Shown here in pieces: positions 11,771 to 26,294 of a DNA stretch of 64,000 nt. The notes below the pieces were generated by a model. That model was not told where the DNA came from. It did no database searches and worked only from the letters and a program-made list of their open reading frames with translations. Source of the DNA: Lucifuga dentata (Eukaryota; Chordata; Actinopteri; Ophidiiformes; Bythitidae); assembly GCA_014773175.1 (NCBI GenBank), contig VXCM01000046.1, positions 62,001 through 126,000 of the forward strand, in the 5' to 3' direction. The position numbers and the translations under genes were made by a program. Each line of letters opens with the position of its first letter. Position 1 is the stretch's first letter.

Positions 11771-14700
11771 CTATAAACACGCCAGAGTCAGTCAGTGACA
11801 CTTTTATAGACTGCAGCTGAATTTGTGCAACAAGTGCACATCAGTAGACAAAGACACGTATAAAGGTGAATTTAAAATCAATCTATATGGTAGTAAGAAT
11901 AAATGTAACAAGATGTAGTTGCTATTTATGACTTATTTTGATAGTCTTTCTTATGAGCTAGGATGACAGCAAGGGAATTTTTCTGTTTTTTGTATACTTA
12001 AAAATACAGTGCCTGAGGTTGTATACTTAAAAATGCAATAAAGCAGGAGCATAAATTAGAAAATGGGTGGTGATGGAACAGCAAAGGTGAAAAGAAAGTG
12101 TAGGTGGAACATGTGTAAGAAAATTATCATATTTACTTCTGCAGCAGACGAAGCCTCTGCTGAAGCTCCGAGGTAGCAAATGGCAGAGAGATATCCGAGG
12201 CCAGGCTGGGTGTGGACTCGCTGTGTGGAAGGTGTTTCTGGGAGTTAGAGATGCAGGTGCTCAGGTTGGAGGTACTCCGGACGGGGCTGGCTGAGTACGG
12301 CTCGCCATCCCTGTGCTGGAGGGTGAAAGTGGAAGCATGTGAAGGTGGTGGAGGAGTAGGTGGAGGGAGCAGGGACTCTGAGGCAGATAGTCTCTGAGTG
12401 GGAGTCGTGGTTGGCTGGGTGACGCTGGCCTTTCTGACCTGGACGGAGGAAGGCTGGTCTGACATTCCCTGTTTCTCCAGGCTCAGGATCTAGAACAGAA
12501 CATGAGGAGACATGGGGAATGATCAGTGAGAGCTAAAGCTGATCACGTGACATCTGAGTTTATCTAACAACATAGACAGATGCAAACCTCAAATATTGTA
12601 ATTTAAAGCATCAATTTAACACTGCTGATGTGAAATGTTTAAGGTAAGGTAAAGGACTATACCACCCATTTTGCATGTTTGAGCCTAATATATTCAATTT
12701 TCATAGATGTAACGTTACTGAGAACCATTTCCCAAAGCATACTACTGGAACAGTGAGTTAAAAAAATTTTTTTCCTACCTTCCAAACTGCCATTGATTTC
12801 ATTTCATTGTGGTATGCTATTAAAATCAACTTGTTGATGTTTGAAATGTTCTTGGGATAGGTAATCCATTATCATGAACAACACGCATATTCAGGTTTTT
12901 AGTAATTTTAGCATTTAAGCGCAATAAAAAGCAGGGAGTGAATGTATGTCTCCACCGGGGAATATAGTCCCAAAAGAAGACCTGAGTTTATTGAAAAATT
13001 TAAANTGAATGTATGTCTCCACCGGGGAATATAGTCCCAAAAGAAGACCTGTGTTTATTGAAAAATTTTAACAACCGTGACTTCATAATTTTGTGTAACT
13101 ATTAGCAGGCGAAACATCGATTTCTAAGGTGGGTGTATCGCTTGAATATTTGATTTTGAAAGATTAAGAGATTTTGTAAAATATCAGAAAAGCNGTGGGT
13201 GTATCGCTTGAATATTTGATTTTGAAAGATTAAGAGATTTTGTAAAATATCAGAAAAGCTAAAATACATTTTATTCTTTGTGAAATGATGGTCAGTAACC
13301 TTACGTGCATGAAATTTGAATATATTAGGCTCAAACATGAAAAATGGGTAATATGGTCCTTTAATTAAGGCACCACAGTAAAATGGGTCTTCATGGTATT
13401 AGAGAGAATCTATTATGCAAGCCTGTATTCCTGTGCTCCCATTTAGATTGTCCATTAAGATCTTGGCATGTTTGTGATCCAATCCATGAAAGCTATATTA
13501 GAGCAAGTCAATATTAAGACATGGTTAATTTCATTGTTTTTATTCAGTCAGGTACAATTCAGGACAACATGATGAAATTTGTTACGGCGCCATGAAGGGC
13601 AATGCAATTTACTTGTAATGCTTTGTCATTTTTCAAAATCCACTCTTGGTAATTGCTGTGAAAGAGAATGTCAGCATAAGAATGATAATGTCAATAGTAT
13701 CATGTAATTGCAAGGCATCTTTCGGAGATAAGGAAAATAAATAAACTTTACGATCCCTTAATTTTTATACTCCCAGGGCTACCAGAAATATAAGAGGCTT
13801 TAAAGTGTTACTTGTCAGATCATGGTGTTTGATAAATCTGCATCAGTCTGAATGCTTGAACACTTCACAGCAACTATTTTAAATATTAAATCATGATGAT
13901 GATTATTCCCAAGACACCGCAAGGCAACAAAACCTATAGCTGCACTCAAAAAGGGAGAGCAATAAAGGAAAGAGAGATAGAGGGAGAAAAGAGACACTAA
14001 GCATGATTAATTACAGCTGCTGAAATAGGTTTCCCCTGTTAAAAGTCAGCCAGTATGACTTTTCACTATTTCTCATAGTCTGGATGTGAGTCAGCAGATC
14101 TTAAATGCCTGACCTGGTTTCCTCTGCTAGAAAAGAAAACTCCGTACATCATTAATGTGTACAGGACTAGTGAGAAGAGATGCAGTTCATTTTTACCCTC
14201 AGGGCCATCTTAAGTTTGATGGTGGAGCTTGGCCCGGAGTTCTTGAGGGAAAAACACTGAGTCAGCGTCATGTCCTCCTCCACCAATAGGCCACTTAAAG
14301 GCACTGTCAAATTACCCAGGGTGCATTTGTGCTTGTCATCTTTTACCTGTACATGAATAAAGATGATGTGCTTTAAGGCAAGTTAGCTACTTTCACCACA
14401 GTAAGGAAAAAAAAAAACAAAAAACAGCAGATGTTGTGAGTCAAACTTTAAATGAAATGTCATTCAGCGTTACCTCCACCTCAAGCTCCTGCCTCCTGGG
14501 ATTGTGGACAAGGAATGAGAACGCCTCTTCCCACAGAGGCTCATTGGTCTTATAGCGGATCTATATAGGAAGACAGAAGGTCCTGTATTAGTTGCTAAAT
14601 AAAAGATGTTTTGAGAGCAGATAACTAAAAATGTAATTCAAATGGAGAAACTTGTTAATTGTTGGAACTGAATGAACCATAAAATTGCTATAAGATCTCA

Positions 14701-17700
14701 ATCCAAAGCTATTTCTAATTAAATCATCCCATCCACATCTGTGACTTGCAAGAATTTATAGAAGTTTGCAATTTATTAACAACTTGTTAAGTTCTCAGGT
14801 GCTCTGGCAGCCAACTAACATTTCCTTTGCATTAGTGTATTTTAATGAGAATTTCACAGTAGATCTGAATATGGAACCTTTTGCATCAACATATTTTTCT
14901 GGATGTATTTCCATATAAATGCCATTTCCTGTATGTCATGGTCAGTTTTATTACCTCCACTATTATTCATATTCCAGGATTTCCTTCATCAATTTTCCAA
15001 TTTCCCCACAAGATTCAGTCAAGTTTACCTTAATACTTATCTTATTAAATCTGCTTTATTACAAACTGGATGTAAGCTAATACCCTGTTGTTTCTCTTAA
15101 ATTGTTTTTTTATTCATATTCAATGGATTCTTTGAGAGCAATGACTCTATCAAACACACAGCGGGGGTGCTAGTTTTTTTTCCTCATTTTTGTTTACTGG
15201 TGCAACAATTTCCAGCTCATCTGTTGCTTTATTCCGCAATTATAACAAAGCAATTTATACCAAAATGCAATTTATTTTTAGGAGAACAGAGCCAGGGCTA
15301 AAACTGAACTGTAAAACTGGAAAAATATACAAATACTTACAGTATAAAACTCAATGATTTTGCATTAACAATCTCCTCTCTGTCACTCACCTTACTCTCG
15401 AGTGTTTTGTGTCCAACAGTAAATTGGACATAAGGGCTGGGCTCGCTGCTGCCCTTCTTGCCAGACTGTTCGAAGAACAGAGAGAGTGTTGTTAAGATTC
15501 TTCTGGTAGCTACAACACACAGCGTTTAAATTCCAGTTCTGAACAACACAATTACACCCAAACATATCAAGCAGATAATGGTAAGAGTGTAGTCCAATAG
15601 AGAAAGAACATCACCATACATTCTGTCAGGCAGGGCTGCAAGCAGAGAAGCTACCAAAGAGACTGCAAGGCTTCGTCTCTTCTGTATTCTAAGTTTAGCA
15701 TGCTGGGTTTTGACAGCTAAGCATTATTGAGTATTCCTTACAGTTTAATAATAGCCCAGATAGCTATTATCTGGAGGCTATAACAATGGAGAAAAGACTC
15801 AGTTTAATACTTAATGATTTAGTCTTTACACTTGTAGATGGCTCCTATTTCTCATCTCCATTAGAGAATGAGCTCTACATTGTGCACAGGCGGATTTACA
15901 CAATGTGACATTTTAATATCCTACAAGTTGTTGCTGAAGGTACTTGAGGGAAATATTCAAAATCCATGAGCTTTCACACCTGTGACTACGAGTGTCAGGG
16001 TGGGTGTGTATGGGGTTATGCTGTTGGATTGAAATATATGAATCATTTATTTCACAAATAACCAAACTGGCATTTAAAGAACACGTCATTTTTTGTCATA
16101 TTAAAAACAGCACATCTGTAACACCCACAAAACCTGGTTATATTCTCTGTGCCACTGTTGCCAGCTGCAAAAGTGCCACCCATGGACATATTCTGACATC
16201 AGTGGATGATGGAAGAGCTTCAGTGACAGTCTGCCTCCGATTCACATTCAGATTCCCATCTCACTGCCTGGGGGCGTCACTAAAGTTGAATTCAAGACAA
16301 TTTTAGACAATAATTTCTCACTATATTGACACTGTAGACATTATGAATTACTTCACAATATATGAAATAAAGGAACTGGAGAGACACAGGCTAAGACTGC
16401 ACCACTGCACCACTCCTGCTGCACTAATTGTACCTCAGTTGTCCAACAATACCAACCAAAACTAGATTACCGTTTAAAATGAAGTTTCACTGCGGATAGT
16501 TTGTTGGCTTGTGTTGCCAGTATTACCTGAGTGACAACAGGGGTGTGAAACTTTGAGCAAAGATTAACTGAGAAAAATCAGCCCATGCCAAAAGGAACAA
16601 AGGAGTAGCTGATCAACTATTTCTGTAACCCAACACTGTGTCTGTATGCAAGCTATAATATATAATTTGCTGATGTTTTGATAGCTTGTTAACACTGGAA
16701 AACCCACTGGAGGTAATTCATAAAAAAAATAAATTAATTTAAAAAAAAAACAAGGTAACTACACAATGTCATGCCAAATAAGCGCCGTGATAACTGAAGT
16801 TCATTCATAAACCTTCCCTTACATTAATTAAAACTTTCCTTACATTAATTAGCACACCGGTGTCCCATTACCCAGCGCCTTATTGTAAGCAATGTCTCAG
16901 GTAAGAGCTTCATATTTAAGAGCCACACTTTACTGTTTCCTCTGGTGTCAAGGAAACCTAAATTCTCTGCTTTAGAACTCTGTGTTTCAGAAGAGAGGTA
17001 CAGAAAGCTGCAACTGTATCCAGACACTATTGGGAGTCCCAGTGCACAGGGGGTGGGGGTGGTGTATGTGCTGCAGATAGAGATGCAGGGCACAGTAGAT
17101 GAGGCTTGAGAAAGAAGTGCAGCGCCACTAGAATGTTAGCAAGACCAGATCAAAACTGGCCATTTAAATAAGCTGACTGAGGCGCTGAGTGGCCTTAAAT
17201 GTTACATTTTCTAAAATCACAAACACACATGTGAGGCAAACACAATTTAAAAGATCGCTCAGGTTTCATACCGCTGAAATTTAACACCAGCCTGAAATGG
17301 GTTTTAGCGCGATGGTGTATTTTATGAATCGCTTCCCCAACATGTACATAAGGAAGTACCATAGGAATGCCTCTTTCAAGGCAAATGATAAAAGAGGTCA
17401 TTAACTGCTGTTTATGAAAGAGGGAATGCTGTGTGATGCTATTTGCCCTTTATTGACACGTTTAATCAGGCACTGTATTTAATGAATTGCCTCCATTGTT
17501 TCAATAAATTTATGTGTAAAGCATTAGGATAACCGATCCCTTCATTGTTAATTGTTTTACCTGCCTCTTCCCTACAATAGATGTTTGTGATTCATAACAT
17601 TATCTGTCCTGCCTGTTTATGTGTTTGTATATTTAATCATTATCAGTTGGTCATAGTTCTAATGAAAAATCCAGTCAGCACTGACTGGATTTAAGAAATT

Positions 17701-20700
17701 TTACAAATATGCATTACATGCATTAATACATTTACATGCAATGAGTTGTGAAAAACTGCGTAATTACAGAGAAAGAAGTTCAGCACAATTAAGGCATTAA
17801 AAAGACAATGGGATCATCCATCTTCATGCATCTTTTTACTCAATTTGTTTTAATAATCATACAAACACATGATGCTGGATGTGCACAGAGGAGACACAGG
17901 GTGTGATCAGAACATGCAATCCACTTTTCCCACATTACCTTCAGGGCCTTAAAGACTGAGACTTGCTTCAACCCATCATAGGTGAAATCTGACAGGTTGC
18001 TCTTTAAGCCACATGGAGATTGGAGGGGAAAAAAATCACACCCACGGTTAGTAGGACGGGAGCGATTCAAGATGGTTAAATGGCATGAGAGAAAGACTTG
18101 GGGATGTATACTGGCACAATAAATTGGTCAGTTTCTGTCTGGCAACAATGAATGAAAACACAGATCTGAACAATGAGTCACTATGAGTCACTATGTGATT
18201 TGAAACAGCTAGTCTAAGTCGTTCCAGATCTGTAGAGCACCACACTAATTGGCTCATTAGGAGCTACAGAGACTTTTATCAATTCTGCCAGGGAGCTTTG
18301 CAAAGTGCATACTTAGTTCAGCCTTGATGTAATGCACCTAATTCTGCAGAATTGGAATCTGACGAACAGTATCTTAGCACTGCTTGCATGGCCACTTCCC
18401 TGTGTTGTATCCACACCATGCTAACGTTATTAGGCACTGAGAAAACAATGCATTAGACACTGCAACAACAAAACCGTGCAGCTGACAAACCACATCACCA
18501 CACACTGCTAACACTACCAGGATGCAAAGTATTAGAGAACTCACAAATAATGTTCTATGCTCTGAGGTACTGTTCTCACAAAAGACTAGGCCAGATGCTC
18601 TCCTCTCTCTTAAGTTTCCACAGCCTAAGCTGCCTGTAAAGACACTCTTGGGTGAAGACAAGAAGGAGAATAGAAGGAAGAAGAGGGTGGAGTTGTAAAG
18701 ACAGAGATGGCGAAAAACCCAAATGCCATATTGTTATTGTTGGGTGAAAACCATGTAATGTAAATTTAGGTGATTTTAGCTCCAGGCTCTTTATGGGATG
18801 GGATCCTTTCAAAACGTGTTTGATAAATTGAACAATGTTTGATAAATTGAACATAAGGCTGTTCTAGAAAGATTCCTCAAAAGTAGAAATTTTGGACATT
18901 CAAGGTCTTCATCCAACAACCGTGACATTTAGTTAATGAGAGACAAGACAGAATCACTGAATGACTTGACCATATGACCTGCTGGAAAACCTACTGACCC
19001 CTCCAGGACTTTAGGAATAACCTGTCATGGTTGTTAAGTTCACCTGGAGGTCAGAGTGCAATGAAAAGTAAATTTTAGAGAACATGAAAAGATAAACTGA
19101 TGACGTCACAGCGCATTAAGCAACACAGGAAGGATTTTGTGAAAAAAGAACAATGGAGCATTGCTGCCTGCTGATAATTAGTCATATTTAAACAATCCCA
19201 TGCTGACATTTCTTACTAAACTAGTTCAGAATGCTGCTAAATGTGGTAGCAGTGCCTCAGATGATGAACAATAGGCCCATTGCTTAACAGTGACTTAGTC
19301 ACAATATCCAGGAGGAACTCACAAGTCTAATGCTATATTTTAGAAAGGAGCCCTGTAAGGTATAGCAGCAGAACAAACAAAATAAAGTCAACAGTGCTGC
19401 AACTCACTGGAAGGTTCTTTGCCGAGTCCAAATAGACCACCAGCAGTGCAGACGACAGCCCGTCATTGGCCAGGCTCCTGTCTGCACGTACACTACGCAA
19501 GACCTTATTGGACAACACAGAAAGACAGCAGACATGATTCCAAACTCAACTGACAGCAGCCAATAGAAAAACATTGAGCTTATTTGCTGTACCTGGTCAA
19601 TCTTCTCAGGAGTGGAGAAGAGAGAAAGCCACTCCAGTTTTAGGTGGAGCTTCCCAGTAGAAACCTCTTCCAGATCAAACCACTACAATGGAAAAAAACA
19701 TCAATATTTAGTTATTAAAGGGGACAAAATCAATTTTATTGTTCTATGTTTACCTAGTCATTTTTGATGACTAAACATTAATTCCAAAACCCTTCTGCAG
19801 GAGTGCCAAATATGTAAAGCTTAGATCAACAGATGTTTGGGATACACTATATGATGCTGATAATATGAATACTACTTACTGTATGTAAATTTAAATTTTT
19901 AGGGCTGATCAAAAATGAGAAATTTGCCAATCGCATGTCTGTGCAAAGGACTTTGGAAATTAATTACTCCAAATGCTACAGTAACAATTGTTCATAATAT
20001 GTGTGTTTATAGTCCTGGAAGTGCTGAATCGAACCAGGAAAATGCACAGAAAGAAAGTTTTACCTCATCAACCTTCTGCTGTTTGTGAAGCTCAGTCATA
20101 TCGATCATCAAGCTGCAAAAATGACAAAATTTTTTTAAAAATTTAGATGGTAAACTCCTTGGAGAGAACCGATTTATCTGAACGTAGGGATCCTCTTATT
20201 GATTCAGTGCTATGTGTTGTCAGCACTGGGTGTAATATTACAGCCTTGGGGCAAAATCAATTGACTTAGTCCTTGGAGCTGGAAATCGACATGACACCTT
20301 TGCTCTGCCTTTATGATGACCACTGGCCACAGATTCCATCGGCACAAGTTAACTCTCAGCCTCCAAAGTTGTATTTAGGATACAATAGGCACTGACATAC
20401 CACCTATCCTTTTTGTCTGTGTGTAATGCAGAGTTGGTTGATTTGAGTGTTATTTCAAAAAAACGTTCTCATTTCTGAGGTGCAGTAAACTTCTTATAAG
20501 AAACAAGCTCACCTCCCCAGGAAATCATCTTTGTCTGGATCCTCATCAAACAGCTCAATCTCAAGGTGCTGACCTGAGTGTTCGTATACCAATGCCTGAT
20601 GAAGACAAAAACTTATTGGTGTTTGTTCAGACAGGCATGTCCAATCAATAGAAAAATACATTAATGCAATACCCCTGTAAAAACGGCAAAGCCCAGTAAA

Positions 20701-23700
20701 TGAAAAAAAAAAGGCCAAGACTATCAAGTCATATTGGGTGTTTGATCAATTTTTCATTAGTACCACAAATAACACTGTTATCTAAAAGATATCCCAACTT
20801 ATCACCTCAAAAACTTCACTCCATTTTGGATGGAGGCTCTCCTTAACCGTCTTGCTTTGGAATATCTGGTTGCCGATCTGCAGGACACCGTAAGGGTCCG
20901 ATTTTCCCTTGATCAGCCCCCCAAAAAATTTATCCTTCCCTTCCAGATCAAGACCCTCCAAGAAGTGAATCCTCAGCACGCCCTAGTGAGACAAACACAG
21001 CACATAGTTAAACAGCAGCTGTAAATATATGCCATTATAAAATGTGGATTTTAAGTACATTTCTATTTCTATTGTGTATATGTCTAAATACAATAGAAGT
21101 CATTAAAATGGCAAAATTGTTGCTATAGAGAATTTTTTTAAAAATCACTATAACTCACGAGATGTGTGACTATTGATGAGTTTCATGTTATAAACACTAA
21201 TTTCTTTATAAAGCATTCAACAAACAAACTAACCCAAGGGGAAAACATCAACACACAAAAAAACATAATGAGATATATTAAACCGAGTCATCTTAAATTG
21301 GAGACATTTTCAAGTTGCTCTGGTACCTTTGGCATAGGGAAGCGCAGCTGAGCCAGTTCCACGTTACCAACCAGTGGGATGGTGATACGGTTGGGTAAAA
21401 CCAGGTAACTGTAGATAATATCTTGGATCAGACTGTCAGAGAAGCCACTGTTAGCAAAAGAAGGGACAATTCAAGGAGGTTATGAGAGGGGAGGAAAGGA
21501 AGAAAAACACAATTGAGCAATGAATTATTTAAAAGACAGTAACGGTGCCCTTGGGTTATAAATATTCTCTTTTAATCTCAGCTTAGTCGGGTACGTTTTT
21601 GCTTTACGTGCGAGAAGATGGTAGGAACATTGGAGTCAGTTCAAGCATGTTGCTAGTGCTGGCCAACAAACCTCTGAATGTCTCTCTGATCCACTAATGA
21701 TTCCACACTCAGCAACAACAGCAATGACACAGAGGGAAGAGAATGGCATTGCCACCAGGCTTTCTTTCAGATTCATTTAGCTGCTGTGCCACAGCTGGAA
21801 AACTGTAATCATGGCAAGGAAAATGTCATTTCAATAGAAATGCATCATCTGGTGTCCCCAACAGAGAAACAGTCGAGATTACAGAAAAACTTTCCATATA
21901 CAGTATCATGATGGATGTTGAAATGAAAGTGCCAGAGATATCCATTGGAAGTGATGCTGAAATAGTCTTAGAACCAAACAACCAAATCTACAAAACAAGG
22001 CTGCAGGGAATGCTAAGCTCAGCCACAAGAGAAACAACAAAACAGTCAGTTAACAAGAAGCTGACTAAATCCAACAACTTACTAGTTGCACCAACTTACT
22101 AGTTATCCACCAAGTAGAAACTCAACAGTATGTGACAAGAATGTATGTAATTGGGGTTAAAAATTAAGGGAACTGCCATCCCAGATGTCTCCTTGAATAA
22201 GCCCCATAATGCCTTCAGATGGATCAATAATAAGTTCTGGTGTCAAGATCCATCGTGCCCTTTCCATCCTAACGACCCAAACACAACTGCTCTCCACACC
22301 AATTTGAGAGATACAGTACGTTTATTCTTACAATTAACCCTCCAGCCACACCAAACACCCAGTGATTTTCTGTCTGCTGTCATAAAAACAGGAAACAGTT
22401 TATAGCACGCCTGACCCTTCAGGCTTAAAACACCAACCCAGCCTTTCAGAGAACAATTTCTATCGACAAACAGTGAGAATAATTATCTTTACCTATTCTA
22501 CCAGTGTGTGGTCTACAAGGGAAAATAAATAATATACACTTCCATATTGATTAAGCAATGGATGGAATTATTAAAGAGAGAGGAGAGAGGAGGACTAGTT
22601 TTAAAATGTTAAACCAGCATCAGTAATTTCACAGCTGTTATTTTGACATTTGAGCTAAGAACTGAAACACATCTCCTACAATTAAAAAAAAAGAAAAGAA
22701 AAAAAGAAAAAAAAACGTACTTTCCACTGTGGAACAATTAGGGAGCAACATAAAGTCCACCTGCTCTGCCAAAAACTCAAATGAAATAAACTCAATATCG
22801 TTGCCTGAGTTTCTCAGGAGCCAAGAGAAACATTTATTTGATCAATTTTCAGCTTATCTTCCAATGAAATGGCAGGCTACAGTTCTTCTCTCTGAGCTGA
22901 TTAGAGACATTATGATTCTCTGGTGGGAGACAGATCACAGCCAGAGATTTTCTCCAGCTAAGAATGGCTGTAAAGTGATTCCTGCTGTATCAGCTCTTAT
23001 TGCTGCCTTTCCGTTGCTCTCCTGGCATAAACACAGAAAACACCCCCATGTACTTGCTTCTGCAGACACACACACACACACACACACACGAAACAATTAT
23101 TCACTTTCAGCCAAAATTGCTGTAAACTGCTAACACACACATGTGCACACATATGGTACCATATATATCCAATCGGGTTGAGTGATGTCAACAACAAACA
23201 AAAACCACAATATGTAATATGTCTCTACGAAATTAATACATACAGTAGTTTTAGTAATTACTGAACATTTATTATGACTAGCACATAATTCATAAACATG
23301 ACAGCATTTTTTTTTTTCATGATATAACGTTGAATTTCTACAGATTTTTAACATCCGAGGACTGAATTTCTATGAGAATATGTAAAGTGTCTGAGCTTTA
23401 TGTGGGACGGGCCTTGATACAATCCAGTCACACTTACCTCAATACACAGCAGAGGGTGCTAACCAAATCACCAGACACTTTCTCACATCACAATGTCCCA
23501 CAGCTGAATGATGCCTGTTAAGATATTATTGACTAACAATTTAATCTGAACATTGCTCAATGTGTTTCCATGTTTGAGCTGTAAAACCAACTCAACAATG
23601 GCATATTGCAACACAAAGTAGTTGTTGCATAATAATGATTTGGTGTTAAGAGATACACATTGGTTCAGCTGTCAAACAGCTGATGCTGTCTGTCTGTTGC

Positions 23701-26236
23701 CTGCATTCAAAGAACTGTGCTGCAGCTACAGTTTCACTATCTGGGCCACTCCTACACCAGCTACCCCCTCTATTCCTGCACGTGCACATACACATACACA
23801 CACACACATACATACAGAATTGCACAAGCTATATGGATCCATTTCACCTCTATAGAGAAATGTCAACAGAAGGGCCAGTATCTGTGTCCACTGTGGAGAA
23901 GAGTGGGGGAAGACCTGCCACTGAACTCTGCCTATGCAAACATGTCGGTCCAAATTACCTGGGTAGATGATGAGATTTGTACACATTCACATGCAACACC
24001 ACAAGTGGGTGTTATTAGGTCTACAAAAATATGTAGCAATTGCATCAGCGCCAAAGAACTGTGTTGTGATGTTACTGACTCTTAATCGACTCTCAGTTAC
24101 TCTCTTGTCAAGCCACACGGCATTGAGCTGCTACCCAAGGGGAAACACACTTAAAGAAGACAAGACACTCCAGCAAATCAAATTCCACAGCAACTGCTCT
24201 GACCTGTCGGCGCAAGATAAAGCCAGCACTGCTACATTCAGTGTTTTAAGAGTTTATCTACCCAGTGGATGGGCCAGAGTAACTGTGTATTTCCATAATA
24301 AATTGAAGAAAGCATTCAATTTTCTTTTGTCTTTGAAAACTGGACAGCTGAACTCAGATTAAAGCTGAAAATCCACACATTTCTCATGTTTTCTCAGTCT
24401 GGGATCCTAAAATATACAGACATTCCACTGAGATCAGTTATTATAATTGCCAATTTTGAATGACAATCAGTATTCATAACATCTCATTACAACTTGAATA
24501 TGGGATTCGAGCAGCATAAGATGTGACATTTTGACCATTTCTAATCAAAATACAGTTGTGTCAATGAGAAATATTTAGAAATATTTATTTAATTAAATAT
24601 GTATCTTGATTAGAATGGCAAAACATATGTTTGCATGACCTTTGTCATATTATTTGATTATGTCCTAAAATACATAGAATTCAACATTTGCTGCTGCTGA
24701 TGATGGATGGATGGATGGATGGATGGATGGATGGATGGATGGATGGATGGATGATAAAGCTTAATAACCTTTTACCTGAAAACACAACACAGGAAGACAT
24801 ACAGACTTTTCCTGATGAGGATGACGAGGATATTTGGAATATTTCACTTACTTGAGCCCAGGAATGTCCAGTATGTTGGTAAGTCCAGTCCAGTTGATGT
24901 CTAAAAGCTAAAAGGAAATGAGGACATACCAGTTGATCAGGTACTTTCCTAGCACCTGAAGGAATACATAAAGACTGAGTGGAAGCTCAAAGTAGTTTAA
25001 ATTGATCCAAACACTTAACTGTATTGTTTTTTTTGTCCCTGTACTACATTTACCACTCGGCTTGTTATCCAGCCAACAAATCTTTTGATTAATGATGACA
25101 GCAAAACTCTGACTCTAACAAGGCTGCAGCAAACTAGAACAAATGAACAGGTCAATGGTCACCTGCAAGTGTTTCAATCAGATACCCAATGTGAAAATGT
25201 CTATAATGCTATTAAGGCAATAATTGCATGTGGACATTAGCACAGATAATGTCACAAAAATTAAAACAAAACCCCTGGCTTAGTGCAATATTTATAAGCA
25301 GCAGACACCTCTGGGTCTCATTAGTTACCAGGGCAAAATGAGGTCAATGACACTGTTCAATTTCATAGCCATTAGCACCAGTTTTACAAATTACTCTGGA
25401 GTCATACAGCAACTCCTACAAACCTTCTGATTTCACTTTCTGTGTAAAACCTGCAGTTTGTGCATTAAATTTGGATCAGGGAAGGCAGGAAAAGAAAGAA
25501 TATTGTAACAACGAGATGTATGGATGGCATCAGCTGAGGCATGAAGCCGCCTAAGGAGGCTGATCCTGCCTCCTGAGGAGCTTTGATCTGTATCTGCCTG
25601 TAAGCTGATGTGGTTTCGATGTGTTTTTTAATGAGTCTAGGTTGCTTACACTGCAGCAGATGCTGTGCGCTGTAAGGAGGAAGAGTGTCCTGCAAGAATA
25701 CGAATGATACTGTAGGTGTGGGTGACGGGTGTTGGGACTATTTTGTCTGGTGAGACACACCCTGTGACATCACTACTATCAAAAGACAGTTTCAGAGTTT
25801 GAGTTATTTGAATGTAGATCAGAGAAACAGGAATTATAGCTTTCTGGTATTCTTCACGCCATATAAAAGTCAGTAAAATATATAACTAGTGGCAATAAAT
25901 ATTCTCCAGTGTCGTACTCTGCTGTATATGAGCCATCCAATGAATCCTCTTTAAAAATGCCACTGCAGAATGTTTCGCATCTTTTTTATTTACACTGCAC
26001 TCAATTACATAAATGTGATCACACAGCACAACCAGGCCAAGGCCTCTTAAGGTCTGGAAATGTTTCTCTTTCATTTAGTACTCAAGATTAAACCATTTAT
26101 GGCAGGCTGAATGCAGGAGGATGATGTGCATACGCTGAATTCCAGGGTACAATGTTGAGTTTTTCTCCCCAGAGGAAAAGGCTTTGAGGATTTATCTCCT
26201 GCTGTATGCAAGACTGAGAGCACTATTTTTGTTTTG

Positions 26237-26294
<58 letters not shown>

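Larger units (their letters stand above)
14197..19503 (-). other. esyt2: esyt2 exons 13-17: C2B domain with an alternative-type exon
   Basis: Exons 19408-19503, 17939-18001, 15391-15465, 14474-14560 and 14197-14346. The block opens with [16 protein letters not shown] and continues with [38 protein letters not shown] and [14 protein letters not shown]. The 63-nt exon 17939-18001 (21 codons, [21 protein letters not shown] without the final K) is in frame. It corresponds to a segment present in only some mammalian E-Syt2 isoforms. Confidence 0.85.
21448..24851. other. esyt2 intron 8, 3.4 kb
   Basis: No coding exon seen. It holds a CA microsatellite (23066-23089), an imperfect CA tract (about 23786-23813) and a GGAT tetranucleotide array (24702-24753). 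An open frame at 22729-23133 runs through the CA tract and is judged non-coding. Confidence 0.6.

Noticed and set aside
22151..23133. Plus-strand frames in an esyt2 intron
   Set aside because: No known domain; one runs through a CA microsatellite; no flanking splice signals.
24702..24753. Regular short repeat that could be taken for a CRISPR-like array
   Set aside because: Uninterrupted tetranucleotide units without spacers in a vertebrate intron: a microsatellite.
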